NCBI GenBank assembly: GCA_024036415.1
Contig: JAMWET010003592.1
Span: 124,001 to 188,000 of the forward strand
DNA from: Prochilodus magdalenae
Lineage: Eukaryota > Chordata > Actinopteri > Characiformes > Prochilodontidae
DNA: 64,000 nucleotides
Reading direction: 5' to 3'
The position numbers were made by a program, and so were the translations under genes. The notes under the pieces were generated by a model, which saw nothing but the letters and a program-made list of their open reading frames with translations, had not been told where the DNA came from and did not search any database. Shown here one piece after another: positions 50,838 to 64,000 of this stretch. How positions within the stretch are numbered: position 1 is the first letter of the stretch; every line of letters starts with the position of its first letter.

Positions 50838-52060
50838 CATTAATTTTTTTTACTCGCTGTTCATTTACCAGCTACAGCATCAGAGACTCCCTTTATTTAT
50901 TTAACCTCCAGCCAATGCAACCAGTATCAATCAATAGTACCAAGTCAATCAATTGTTCAGGAAATATTTGTAATCTGCACAGGGAGCCAAAGTTAATCTC
51001 AGGGGTTTCCAAAATTAGCTGGAGTTAAAAAATTATACAAAAAAAAAGGATTCAGGGAAAATGGGGACTGCTAATAACTGCAAGACCTGGTAGACCACCA
51101 AAACTACCTACATCAAATACCCAGCACCTGAAGGGGACCTGTTAAGCTTTTCCAGTTTGTCTCCTTTAGGGTAGCCTTTTCTGCATGTCAACAGTCTGCA
51201 AGGTTACAAAGCCCAGAGTATATGTCAGAGGGGGAAACTCTTTCCTATAGATACAACCTTTTCCAGATGCCTGAAATGCCTTGTTCAAATTCCAGCCTTG
51301 TTCTCGGTTACAAGATGGCATTATCTTATAACTTACTCACTAAGCCCTTACTGCCTGCCTACCAGCAAGCTTGACATGCCCTACATGCACAGCGAGTACT
51401 GGAGGCTGGGAAGAGTTTGTTTAGTTTTGTAGCTATGTTCAGAAAAGATACTATCTTCTGGTTCAAGCTGATACGACGCAGAACCAATGCTATTGTAAGA
51501 ACAGCTGCAGCTTACTTGGTCTCACTGGTATACGCCCCCAGTAAATTTAAATGAACTGAACTGAAGTTAAGAGAAGGCTCTGTCTGCTCATTGCAGGACA
51601 GGGGCGATATTGTAGCAGGACGTTGCAATCGCTTTCAACCGCTCTGATAGCGCTGATAACTCAGAACAGAGTGGATGTGCTGACCAACCAAAGCACTTTA
51701 ACCGAGTGTTGGCTGTACGTATACAGATTTGCAGTGGGCTGAATACTGAAGTGCCGGATGAGAAAGGTGCTGTGTTTTGGGAAAAAAGTTATGAACATCA
51801 AAACTAAGCAGAAAAGGCCCCTTTAAAGAAAAGAAAATCAGCATCCACGCTGGCTTGAAAAAAATCCACAGGTGTTTCTGTCTATTCTTTCATTGTAAGA
51901 AGACGACTCAGCACTCAGAGTCTAAAGGAAGTGTAGCTTTCAAAAAGACGTTACTGAAAAAGAAATGAGACAAAAAAAGCCGAAAATGTACAAAAAATAC
52001 AAAGACGTTACAGGTGTTTCAGGAACAATGGGCTGACTTCAACATCTCTGGCTGTGTTTA
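50838..52060 (+). repeat. dispersed GTGCAAAAG-type repeat, split by another element
   Basis: The left part is 50,838-51,130 (catcagagactcccttt; acctggtagaccaccaaaac). The right part is 51,827 on (gaaaatcagcatccacgctg; ttctttcattgtaagaagac). Both parts align in order with the uninterrupted copy at 62,502-62,890. Confidence 0.68.
51131..51826 (+). mobile_element. TIR element (AAGGGGACCTGTTA...) nested in another repeat
   Basis: The left end is aaggggacctgttaagcttt; the right end is aagcagaaaaggcccctttaa. The ends are approximate inverted repeats. At 696 bp it has no coding capacity. Related sequences are at 53,351-53,870 (+) and 62,955-63,243 (-). Confidence 0.72.
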
Positions 52061-53350
52061 GGACTACTTGGCCTTACAGCACCCTGCATCCCTCTGGAAT
52101 GGGTTTCAAATAATGTTAATGCTATCTTTACACTACTGTAAAGTGCTGAGTAGTCTTAATTATCAGGCAGTGTGTATGTTTAAACTCTTCGGAGGTCGGT
52201 TCCCATCACCACCACTGTAAATTCAGTACATAACTCTAAAACACACATTTCAGATATGAATTACTGGATTATTGTTGTGTTTGACTGTTTTGGCTGTGAC
52301 TGTGACTGTTTGACCGTTCGAATTGATTGTGTTTGAGATTTCAAATGTGTTTTTAAAAAGATAGAAACTATAAAAAGTAAAGAATGGATATGCCTAAAAC
52401 TGAATATTTTGATATTATATTTAATTGTTGAGGTCGATGTTTACTTATCTGGTTAATATGTGATTCCTGTTTTTTTCTTGACACTGAAAACAAATAATGC
52501 GTACTTGGTAATGTGAATTTGTGTAAAGGCGGCTTTGCCTGGACATTGGGTAAAAGAAGGATGGTGTCTGACTTAGGACCTTACTTTGACCGCTACCGGT
52601 GCTGCTGCCTTTTGTGAAGAAAGTTCATTCCTCTTCTGCATCCCGGTGCTTCCGTCCTCCCAATCCCCCCACTACAGTACGGGCCTTCCTAACAGGCATT
52701 CCTAACGTTATTTATTTATTCAGCATTATTCAGTACATCTGGTTTGTTGTCATTGCATCATAAATATGCTTGATATATTGATTTAACAAGGCTGAATGTC
52801 ATACATATGCATCATGACAACAACGTGTAAGGAGCAAGAGGGGCTACACAGCAGGAGGTTTAATGTCTGAGTGACGACGAGACGGCAGAAAGTTCTGAAG
52901 TACTGCTGTTCTAAGTTCCTGAGTGAGACAGAAATGAGTGGAAACTCTGAAATGGTGAAGACAGCAGGGCACGGCCCAACACATGTTAGATTTTACTATT
53001 ATAAAAGTATTTGATCAGGATAAAAAAGTGCCAGGAGCTCTAACATTACAGGTTTTTAATTAGTCCATGTAAGTTAAAGGCGTCTCAAAATCATTAGGCA
53101 GGGATATGATTATTACAAAGGGTAGCCCAATAGCCAGAGCCTAAACACCACTGTTCTGGAGAGACAGAGATGGCAACATATGCCATACACCATTTATGGA
53201 TGACTGAAAAAGTGATGCAGTCTTAATAAATGGTGTGATAATAGTACATGGTGTGGTAGCTATATTTAGGTAGATTGTATGTCTATACACATCAGACACC
53301 TACCTGTCATCTGGTAATACTATTTATGTCCTGTAACCCCACTCCTGCTT
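52061..53350. other. intergenic stretch without recognisable features
   Basis: AT-rich, with no coding exon and no repeat I can name. Confidence 0.4.
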
Positions 53351-53870
53351 TTAAAGAGGGCCTGTTATGCTTTTCCATTTATTCCCTTTGCTTTAGTGTG
53401 TTATGGTGTTATGTAGCTTGGGTATGTATGCAAACAGTGTGTAGAGTTATTAAGCATGCCAGAGTGAGAAACTCTCACACATAGGAACCACTTTTCTCAG
53501 CTGCCTGAAACACCTGGTTGGAATTCCAGCCCTTTTCACTGTTGCAAGGTGACATCATCTTGTAACACAGTCCTTATTCCCTGTCTACCAGCCAGCTTGG
53601 CAAGCCTTTACACAACACACAAAGAATTAACCACACAAAGAGGGTCTTACCACTTGGAAAGGTGGGTCAGGTCTACCAACATGGTTGTACTTAGCTTTCA
53701 GAATCGGACTTTGGCTCAAACTGATACGGAAGAAACCCGTGGCAGTTGACCACTCAGAACAGTGTGGGTAAGCTGACCAAACAGAGAGTGAATACAATAC
53801 AGATGTATAGTGTAAAAAAAAAAATTCTGTGTTTTGAGAGAATTGAGGGTGTGAACAGGAGCATAATATT
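53351..53870 (+). mobile_element. TIR element of the AAGGGGACCTGTTA family, second copy
   Basis: Starts ttaaagagggcctgttatgc and shares ttggaattccagcccttttc and tctaccagccagcttggcaag with the copy at 51,131. The right end is degraded. Confidence 0.68.
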
Positions 53871-55084
53871 CAGGTCGAGTTTAAAAACCAAACCATACAA
53901 GTCACAATGTAAGATGTCTGCCCGTCTGACCTGCTGCCAGGACTGTCTTAAGACTGTCTGTTGTTTTTAAATCCCCGTTAAGAAATGGGGACATTTCCGG
54001 TGACAGCTTCAGCGGACCATAGGCCACCAAAAACAGCAACTGTCCTTGGAAAACAGGGATGTCTAACTGTAAAGCTAAAATCTAAAATCCTAGTAAAACA
54101 GAACTCCCCATTCCACCCCACAGCACTGGTACTGAACAAAACATGCACGCCACTTCAACTACCTGATCTGTCTTCACTGAAGGTTTAGTCAGCAAGATGA
54201 ATGTTTGAAAAGTCTTTTCTGCCCAGAGACAGCCAAATGTCTTGAAGTCATTAAAATTCACCTCATGACACAGCATGGCAATGACACAAAACACACAACC
54301 CTGGCAACCAAGGAGGTTTGCACGTCCGTGAAGTATCGTGTTGACTAGTGAAGTGGAGTAGTTGATCTAAATCAAGCAAAGTACGCGCCTCACATACTGA
54401 AAGAGACCCTACATCTACCGCTCACTAATAACAGCACTGCAGGCCTTCAAGAGCCTCACCAGAGGTTGTCCGTATGTCCTCTCAAGTACATGTTCAAAAG
54501 GATCCAAGCCCCACTTCTGATTATCCAAGCCAGCTACTTTACTGTACACACTGCTGACACAGGCGCACCTGTATAATCCTTGTAGAATGGTACCATGCCA
54601 AATCGGCTGGAGCAGTATAGAGCTCCCCAGCACAGGGCTCAGGAGCAGAGGAGCTGTGTTTTCTGAAGTGATGGAGCTCCATCAGATACCTTTAGGAGAA
54701 GCTGCGGTGGCATTTGTGACTCAGAACTAATAGTCGAATATCAGCACCTGACCTTACTTATGCTCTTGTGGCTGAATGCAGTCAAAATCTGTACAGCAAT
54801 GTTCCAATATCTAGCCTTCCAACAAGCGTAGAGTACATTAGTGCAGTAAAGTAAGACAAACCCGCTTCGATTACAGAAGTGACACTGGAAGAGCATGTGT
54901 GCATGCACTACACAGCAATGCCTTAAACTGACTCTTCAGACACCCTGCACCTAACACACCTGGTCTATCTAATCCACTAATTAACAAACCCAACTTGAGC
55001 TGAAGTAGGACGGTATTTAAATTGGTACACTAATAAACTGCATACTTGTGGTACAGTAACGAAGTTCTGACCTAAAGTGTATTA
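53871..55084. other. intergenic stretch without recognisable features
   Basis: No coding exon and no named repeat. Small ORFs (e.g. 54,415-54,633, -) carry no recognisable family. Confidence 0.35.
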
Positions 55085-55580
55085 TACTAATACAGTCACA
55101 TGACCAGTTACCTCACATTTACCTCAGAGCTGTTATTACTGTATCCACTGTTTAGAGCTAGCTGCTGCTAGCGCTGCCCAGTTCACCTGAGATTTGTGTA
55201 GCCTAGCTGTTAGCTGCCCTCGGCTATTCCACTCTAAAACTGGACCTACAAAGCCAGTTATTTTGTTAGTAATCTTCAGACCCTTATATATTTTAACTTT
55301 CTGATGTTCATTTTGATAAAAACAGACTGCACTACCATCATCCTCACATTTGTCCTCAGAGTTGGCTGTGTTTTGGCCCCCAGTGTTATCCACTGCCTTT
55401 GTCTGAAGCAGGCTGAGCTGGTGAGGCCACAGTGCATGATGGGATGCAGTATGCACCATGAAGATAGATGTATACTACAAACTCTGACTGGAGTAGTATA
55501 CTGTCTGGGTCTCTTCAGTGCACTAAGGTCGCATACTACACACTACATTATACTTTTAGGTAGATTAGTATGTGAGCTGT
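55085..55580. repeat. dispersed repeat related to 26,400-26,826
   Basis: Shares cagagctgttattactgtatccactg, ttttaactttctgatg and cctcagagttggct with 26,400-26,700, and ends with the GTAGTATG-type motif (gcatactacacactaca). Confidence 0.68.
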
Positions 55581-56129
55581 TTGTAGTTTGCTATTTTAAA
55601 AACTGCCAAGGTATGTATTGGGAAATGTGCACGGATGGGGGTCCCTCAGGACCACAGCTGGGGACCACTGCTCTAAACATTGGTAAAACCATGTCTTTGG
55701 CACCAGGCAGCATATCTGTCTACATATCTGAACATCCCCACCTCTGTGAATATGGTGAATTCCACATCAAACTACTGAGCAACTCTGTATAAGTCTTAAT
55801 GGTTTAATTTTACAGAAAAGGACAGAATTCCTCTGTAAGCACAGATTACCCACGGGACATTTTCATTTAAGTAGCTTACTTAAGTCATGGCATCATTTCT
55901 AAATTGATAATCTTCAGTTTAGCTCCTGCAGTTACTCTGCCGTTCGAATCTACAATGTTCAAGAAAAACTTACCTGTTTGAAAAAACAACACTTTTAAAT
56001 TCAGAGTTCCTGAAAATATAAAGACCTTCTACACAGTGTTAAAGGAACTAAAAAAAAACAGGCTCTGTTCTTTGTGGTAAACAGTTCTGCTGTGCCGTGT
56101 TAGCAGGAATTGCTCCACTGCTAACTTTA

Positions 56130-56400
56130 AAGGCAGATGAAATTGTAACAAGTGATGAATTAATTGGTGAGGCTCCTCCGCCGCCGCAGACAGATGGGCT
56201 CGTTAAGAGCGCTGATGACATTTGTTAGTTGCACATTTAAGTGTTGTGGTGATGGTGGAGGCGCAAAGGCGGCAAGGAAAACAAGCCCAGAGCCCCGAGG
56301 CCTCCACATGAGAGAGAGAAACAGCCTCCCCCATCTGGAGAACAGAGCCGAGCAGGAGCATGAGTCGTGAAACAGCGCCCTCTACTGGACATTCACAGAA
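56130..56400. other. candidate conserved non-coding block
   Basis: A repeat-free, balanced-composition stretch (gagcgctgatgacatttgtt, gtgatggtggaggcgcaaag) in an AT-rich region, beside the phldb1 3' end. No coding frame has homology. Proposed only on sequence texture. Confidence 0.3.
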
Positions 56401-57153
56401 ACTGTCAAGTCTGTCACAGAGAAGAGTTAGTACAAAGTAATGAGCATTAAAAGAGGCTAAGGTGACCAGGAGTACTACACATACTGCAGTGCTTAATGCA
56501 CCTCTTTGTTGAATGTAAATGCTGCAGCATTTAAGGTGGAATGGGGAAATTAAAACAAGAGACTGGAAAGGCAACTTCAGACTATGCGGTTAAACAGCCA
56601 GTGCCTCAGTTTAGCTTTCACATGACCTTCCCGTTCTCTTGAAACAATTCTTTCAGCGTCTTCACTGTGAATAAACCTCTGGCTGGAATAAAGTACACTC
56701 CAACAAGTATAAACGTCTTCGCAGCAATTCACAGCTTAATCGCACTGGCAGAGTGTAATAGTAATGTAATTACCACTTATTCACCTGTAATAATATAGTT
56801 ATACCTAATTAGCCCTGTTACACTAAAGCCTTTCTGTGGTGGGTCCACAAGTTGAAGCTGTTCTCCCAGTAAAATCAAGGAAAGTGCCTTCACTTGTGAA
56901 CTACTGCACGGTAAAAAAGATGATTCAATGTTAACCCGGTTGCTTAAAGGCAATGAGGTAATCAAACTAATCGCAGGTGAACAGAACAATGTGTTTAACA
57001 TTCTGTTTATAAGTTATTCAGTGAACCAGGTTAATTCCTAAGTCAGATTCATATTTACAATCCAAAGAAAAATAGTAGCAATTACAGAAGAGAGAGCGAA
57101 GAACATTGTAAGGATGTAGTTTGTTCAGGCCACACACGGGTTTTGTTATGCAT

Positions 57154-57159
57154 TTTATT
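57154..57159 (-). terminator. candidate phldb1 poly(A) signal
   Basis: TTTATT on + (AATAAA on -), about 1.27 kb beyond the stop codon. It is the clearest hexamer I saw in that stretch. Transcript evidence would decide. Confidence 0.3.
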
Positions 57160-58430
57160 TGGGTCTGGCGTCCACACATTTGTCACTGGAGCTTATAAAT
57201 GTTAATACATGTGACGTACAAGTGCACTGGTAGAGTTTGTTCGTGTATTGCTTCAGTCCCAAAAGGATAAGCTACTGCTATACAAGTTATACTGAGTAAT
57301 TTAAAAGCCCAAGGTACTCTGTTCAGTCAAATTATATATTATATTTCAATATAACTGATTATGCAATTAAGCATTAGAACTCAATAGTGGAGAACTGCTG
57401 CACCTACACACCTGAACTGAGAGAAGGCACATATGGCCGCTTGACTGATCCATACTCACATGTACATAGTGTCACAGTTTCTGCTCAAACTTTGCTGACA
57501 GTATGTAACGCTGGACTTTTGAGGATAACCTTTGGCATGACTTGCGCTGTAAAGACATACACAAACTGGTTAAACTTGAGCCAAAAACATGCTGCAATGG
57601 TCCCCCGCCAAACACTTTTGAGTCATAAGTACAAACACAACAGCGAGCATAGGGTTTCATGTTATTTAAAGTATAAAACATATTTCAAATATGTAAAAAA
57701 GCAGCTTTCCATTTTTAACAAACTATGACGACATATATATATAACAGCGTAGATTACAACAACACATGGCATCGCGAATGAAAAGAGTGCTGCGGTTTTC
57801 CTTACAACAGGATCTCGGGACATGAAAGCTCATTAATACTCTTCGTAATCACAATTTTTATCGTGGGTTCTACTCAGTATGCCAGTAACATGCGTGGCAG
57901 TTCGATTTATCATGAACTGATGCAACTTGCTCTCAAAGTCTTGCCACCTGAAGTTCATATGGGTTACTGTGGGCTTATTATGCTATATGCCACACTGTTA
58001 TTTGTGTTAACACATGAAAACTCCTCAGGTGGTTTAAATCATATGGCAGAGAAAAGCAGTATTTAAATCCCTTTTATATTAATCCAAATAGAATATCTTC
58101 AAAACCAGTACATAGATATGTTGGTGTAGACAGACCCAAAGTGATATTTTTTGCATGAATGAGAAATAATAATAATGACAATAAAAAAGAGCAGGCTGTA
58201 TAATAAGTCTCTCTTGGCTTCTTCTGAGCACCTTGTCATCTGCCCACTGATGGCAGAACATTGTCCTCCTCCATCCAAACTGAGTCCGGATCCAGACCAC
58301 ATACAAGTCAATCAGCGTGGGCTGAAAGCTGAAGTACAGCTGAAGTTCAGGTTTCACTGAAAGAACCAATCGACTTGACGAGTGCTGCCCACTCTGGCGG
58401 TCTCGCGGCCAGTGTTCAGGCGTCTTTCCC

Positions 58431-60896
<2,466 letters not shown>

Positions 60897-62501
60897 CTGA
60901 AGGACAGGTGAAGATTAGATTTAGATGTGAAACAGATTCTAAACTGATTCAATGTTTTAACATAAGAAAAGGTCATTAATCCAGATGCCTAAAAAAAGTG
61001 AGTAACAGAAGTTCTAATATGCTGGAAAAGAAGGAAAAACATGCTTTATTGTTAATGCAAGTCAAAATAAGGAGCCTTTTTCCAAGGTTTTTGGTCCATT
61101 TATAATAAAATATACACACAGTGTACAGGGCAACATGCATTTTCAAATAATGCCAAAAACTGAAAATATAAAAATTGAGATACAAGGTTTTGTACTGACA
61201 CCAGTGAATATTAAGTTAGCTGACCGATAATCTGTTTTACATTCTGTTAATGATTTTTTTAATTAATTCAAGATTTTAAGGCAGCCTAGTAACTTTACAA
61301 ACACTGGATCATCTTACATTGCAGGTGAAGATATATAATACCATATATGTTATGTATATAAATGTGTTATTTATATATGCACATGTGTGCATATAATGAA
61401 TCATAGTTTAAATTAAATGTGTAAAAACAGCATAATTTGTGTTATTATAATAAATATAATCTATTAAGCATGTATTTATTACTGCAAAGGTCACAATTAC
61501 TCAATTAAAAAAATATATTGCAATTGTTCTTTGCTGAATCAGCAGTGAATGGTCAGCAATTTGCATGACGACTACAATCAAGTTCTGACTGGATACTCTT
61601 ACAGTAAGAAACCACTCCTGATGGTCACTCCTACTCCTATGCATATTTTGTAATATATAGTCTTTTATAGTTGGCATATACTTTTATCTTTTTATTCCAT
61701 GCATTGTTGTAGAACATTTATATCAATGTTATACACAGTTTGTTATTAATTAATTACTTGATTATTTGTTTGATCAATACTGACAACTCTAATGAATACA
61801 TATAAAGGATCTACTAAATGTTGTTGTCTTATAATAATCATAACAGTGTAAGTGGGAATTACATAATACTGTAAGTCCTTTATAAAGCGTGTACACCTGG
61901 GGGTTTTATAGTAACGTTTTTCTAAACAACCTACTCACTAAACAAAACCGTGAGGGGAATTTCCATAACTGTGTGGACGACTCAGAATACATTTGTAAGG
62001 TGTATTCATACAGCGTCCTACGGTATTGCCCTGCCCTCTGTAATTCCTCGCCTCAGCCTCCGCCCCTCCTTTTTCCTCTCGTCTTTTCATCTTTCCATCC
62101 TGTCTTCCTCTCACCATCTGTCTGAGTGTCTCCTCTCATCTGCCTGCTGTGTGCCGCGGTGCAGCCCCTGTGCTCTTCCCACAGCAACCTACCCATCACC
62201 TTCGTGTTCTCCCTCCCCCCCCACACCTCCCCACGCACCGTTCCAGGATCTACAGATTGACCTGATAAAGACTTTTTACTCCTGACTTTGGCGGCTTGTT
62301 GCGTGCGTTTCATCGACCTCCACGCTGTAGGCAGGGATAAGTCACTTAGCCACTCCATTCAATTTATTTCCCACCCAACCCCACGACTCTTTAGATTGAC
62401 ATATAACAGAAAGGTCACTGCTGTGAGTGCTCTGCCACTCGGAGGTCAGCATGTAAGCCTGCCTTTCTAACTGCTTTCTCAGTGTACATACTTTTATATA
62501 G

Positions 62502-62890
62502 TGCTGTGCAGAAGTCAGAGACCACTCTTTGTTTATTTGACCTGCAATCGATGCAGCTATTAGGTATGAATCATTCAGGAGATATTTATGAGGATATTAG
62601 ATATGAGATAAACCACCTGAATATGGGAAACGTAGAAAAAATAGTTTCCAAAAGTGTAAAAAATAGAGAAAATGGGTTTCCTAACAGCCACGCAGGACCC
62701 ACAGACCACCAAAACGAACACCATCGGATACACAACACTAAGACTTTATTCTGGGGAGAAAAAAGAAAATCAAGCTCTACTCCTGCTTCAGTGTTTCTGT
62801 TCATCCTTCCACTGTGAAAATCTCCACACTATGGGTCAGAAAGGATTCGCTGCTTTATAAACGGTTTATAGAGAAAGAGAGAAAATTGTT
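62502..62890 (+). repeat. dispersed GTGCAAAAG-type repeat, uninterrupted copy
   Basis: Starts agtgctgtgcagaagtcaga and runs through gacccacagaccaccaaaac and tgttcatccttccactgtga. It serves as the empty-site reference for the interrupted copy at 50,838-52,060. Confidence 0.7.
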
Positions 62891-62954
62891 TCCGGTGTTC
62901 TCAATGTACTGGATCCTTCAGAGTGACCTTAATTGCTTAAATTTTCCTAATTTT

Positions 62955-63243
62955 AAAATTTTAGAGCTCCTTATGTCTTAAAGTCCCACCTTCCAACAAG
63001 CCCTGACTGGTCAGCTCACCAAAGCAGTAGAGCTGTGTGAGGTAGTGCCAAGGTTGCCAGTATTAGGGTAATAAGCACTGTGTTACGAGATGACATCACC
63101 TTATAGACAAAGACTTGGAAATCCAACACCGCTCTTCAATTTCTCTCTCTCTGGTGTGTACCATGTGCTTAATACATTTTCAGAGTGTTACATGCATAAA
63201 ACGTTACGTAGCACACTGGAAAAGCCTAACAGATATCCTTTAA
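62955..63243 (-). mobile_element. partial TIR element of the AAGGGGACCTGTTA family
   Basis: On the - strand the end reads ctttaaaggatatctgttag, then gcttttccagtgtgc and ...gatgacatcaccttat counterparts; only one end is recognisable. Confidence 0.55.
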
Positions 63244-63565
63244 AGGAGCAATTTGTAAGATGAGGGAATCAATCAAATTGATACTTTAAACAATAGGTGG
63301 CACCACGTCTCCGGAAATTACAATGTTCCTCCAGCTCCCCCTTAAATTCAGCCCTTTACTGGAAAAGGGATCGGCTCTGGTAAAGTGGTATTATAAGACG
63401 GGCCGGGGCTAGCTGGTTAATATGCTAACTTTAGTAGATCCCTCCGCAGCACAATATGTAACTTTCACATACTGATAAAATGGTATTTTTTATTAACATT
63501 CTGTAGATAATTGTAGTCAATTTTAGATTTCTTTTAATTATACATATTACATATTGCTCCTTTAA
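63239..63565. mobile_element. MITE with TTTAAAGGAGCAAT ends, 327 bp
   Basis: The left end is tttaaaggagcaatttgtaa and the right end ttacatattgctcctttaa, inverted repeats of each other. Same family as 37,421-37,943 but with a shorter interior. Confidence 0.85.
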
Positions 63566-64000
63566 CCCAACTAAATGTGTAATTAACTGAATCATGAAAA
63601 GCAGGACATGCAATAAACTGAATGTTGAAGGTGAGTTTTTTTTGATGAAGTCCACCTGAAGTCCACCTAAAAATTAGAAGCTGCAATAAAAAGAAAAGGT
63701 GGACATACTAAATATGTTTGATATTAATAATAGTTGGTGATGGACCTGTGTTAGTTTTTTAGTACTACATAATATATATATATATTTTTCTAAATCCTGA
63801 AATAAAATAACTTGCAGTTAATTACCATTTTGACTGTAAATCAGATAAATTCTGAATTAAATTAATTATAAATCTCTTTTTATGTATTTATTAAAATAAA
63901 TTAAAATAAGGTTAGTCTATGACCTTTGAACAGTCTTTTTTAAATGTAATGTATTTATTGTAATTTCATTTTTTATTACTGTAAACTCAAAATAAACTTT

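Larger units (their letters stand above)
60897..64000 (-). other. phldb1 upstream intron region to window edge
   Basis: No further phldb1 exon was recognised. It contains the GTGCAAAAG-type repeat (62,502-62,890), a minus-strand piece of the AAGGGGACCTGTTA family (62,955-63,243) and the second TTTAAAGG MITE. Confidence 0.55.

Noticed and set aside
62053..62358. 101-codon - strand ORF as a possible upstream phldb1 exon
   Set aside because: It is Arg/Lys/Gly-rich from a pyrimidine-rich + strand and does not resemble the PHLDB coiled-coil region; no clear splice sites.

Overview
This is eukaryotic DNA from a teleost fish, most likely an ostariophysan (characin/catfish-like). The genes are split by GT-AG and GC-AG introns, the spacers are AT-rich with microsatellites, and transposon remnants are dense. 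Several dispersed repeats are ones I recognise, from memory, from characin and catfish genomes. Nothing in it suggests a prokaryote, plasmid or CRISPR array.

Three protein-coding genes can be supported. (1) stk36 (fused-type Ser/Thr kinase, + strand, ~0.1-14.7 kb) is 5'-truncated by the window edge. I trace 15 exons from the kinase activation segment to the stop codon; one exon in the 6.9-8.9 kb interval seems to be missing from my model. (2) atf5 (ATF4/5-family bZIP factor, - strand, 18.7-22.6 kb) is complete. It has three coding exons, a 5' non-coding exon and a preserved stress-response leader: a three-codon uORF1, then a 63-codon uORF2 that overlaps the main start out of frame. stk36 and atf5 are convergent. 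(3) The last three coding exons of a phldb1-like gene (- strand, 58.4-60.9 kb) encode its C-terminal PH domain; the rest lies beyond the right edge.

Region by region: 0-15 kb is stk36, with a Tc1 relic, a foldback-type repeat and other repeats in its introns. 15-18.5 kb is the convergent spacer, with a GC-richer (GA)n-containing block. 18.7-22.7 kb is atf5, followed by a CpG-rich upstream region to ~24.5 kb. 24.5-57 kb is a gene-poor, repeat-rich interval: Tc1-like remnants, non-LTR reverse-transcriptase fragments, tRNA-derived SINEs, several TIR elements (one nested in another), tandem repeats, an orphan CpG-rich block at 36.8-37.2 kb and a few low-repeat blocks that could be conserved regulatory elements. 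57-64 kb is the 3' part of phldb1, with more repeats in its introns.

The three genes do not form a pathway. STK36 acts in Hedgehog signalling and motile cilia, ATF5 in the integrated and mitochondrial stress responses, and PHLDB1 in microtubule/cortical adhesion and insulin signalling. I found no evidence of a new multi-gene system. The most informative item is the atf5 translational-control leader, whose key uORF start codon lies at an exon junction. All homology calls are from memory of the families; no database search was run.
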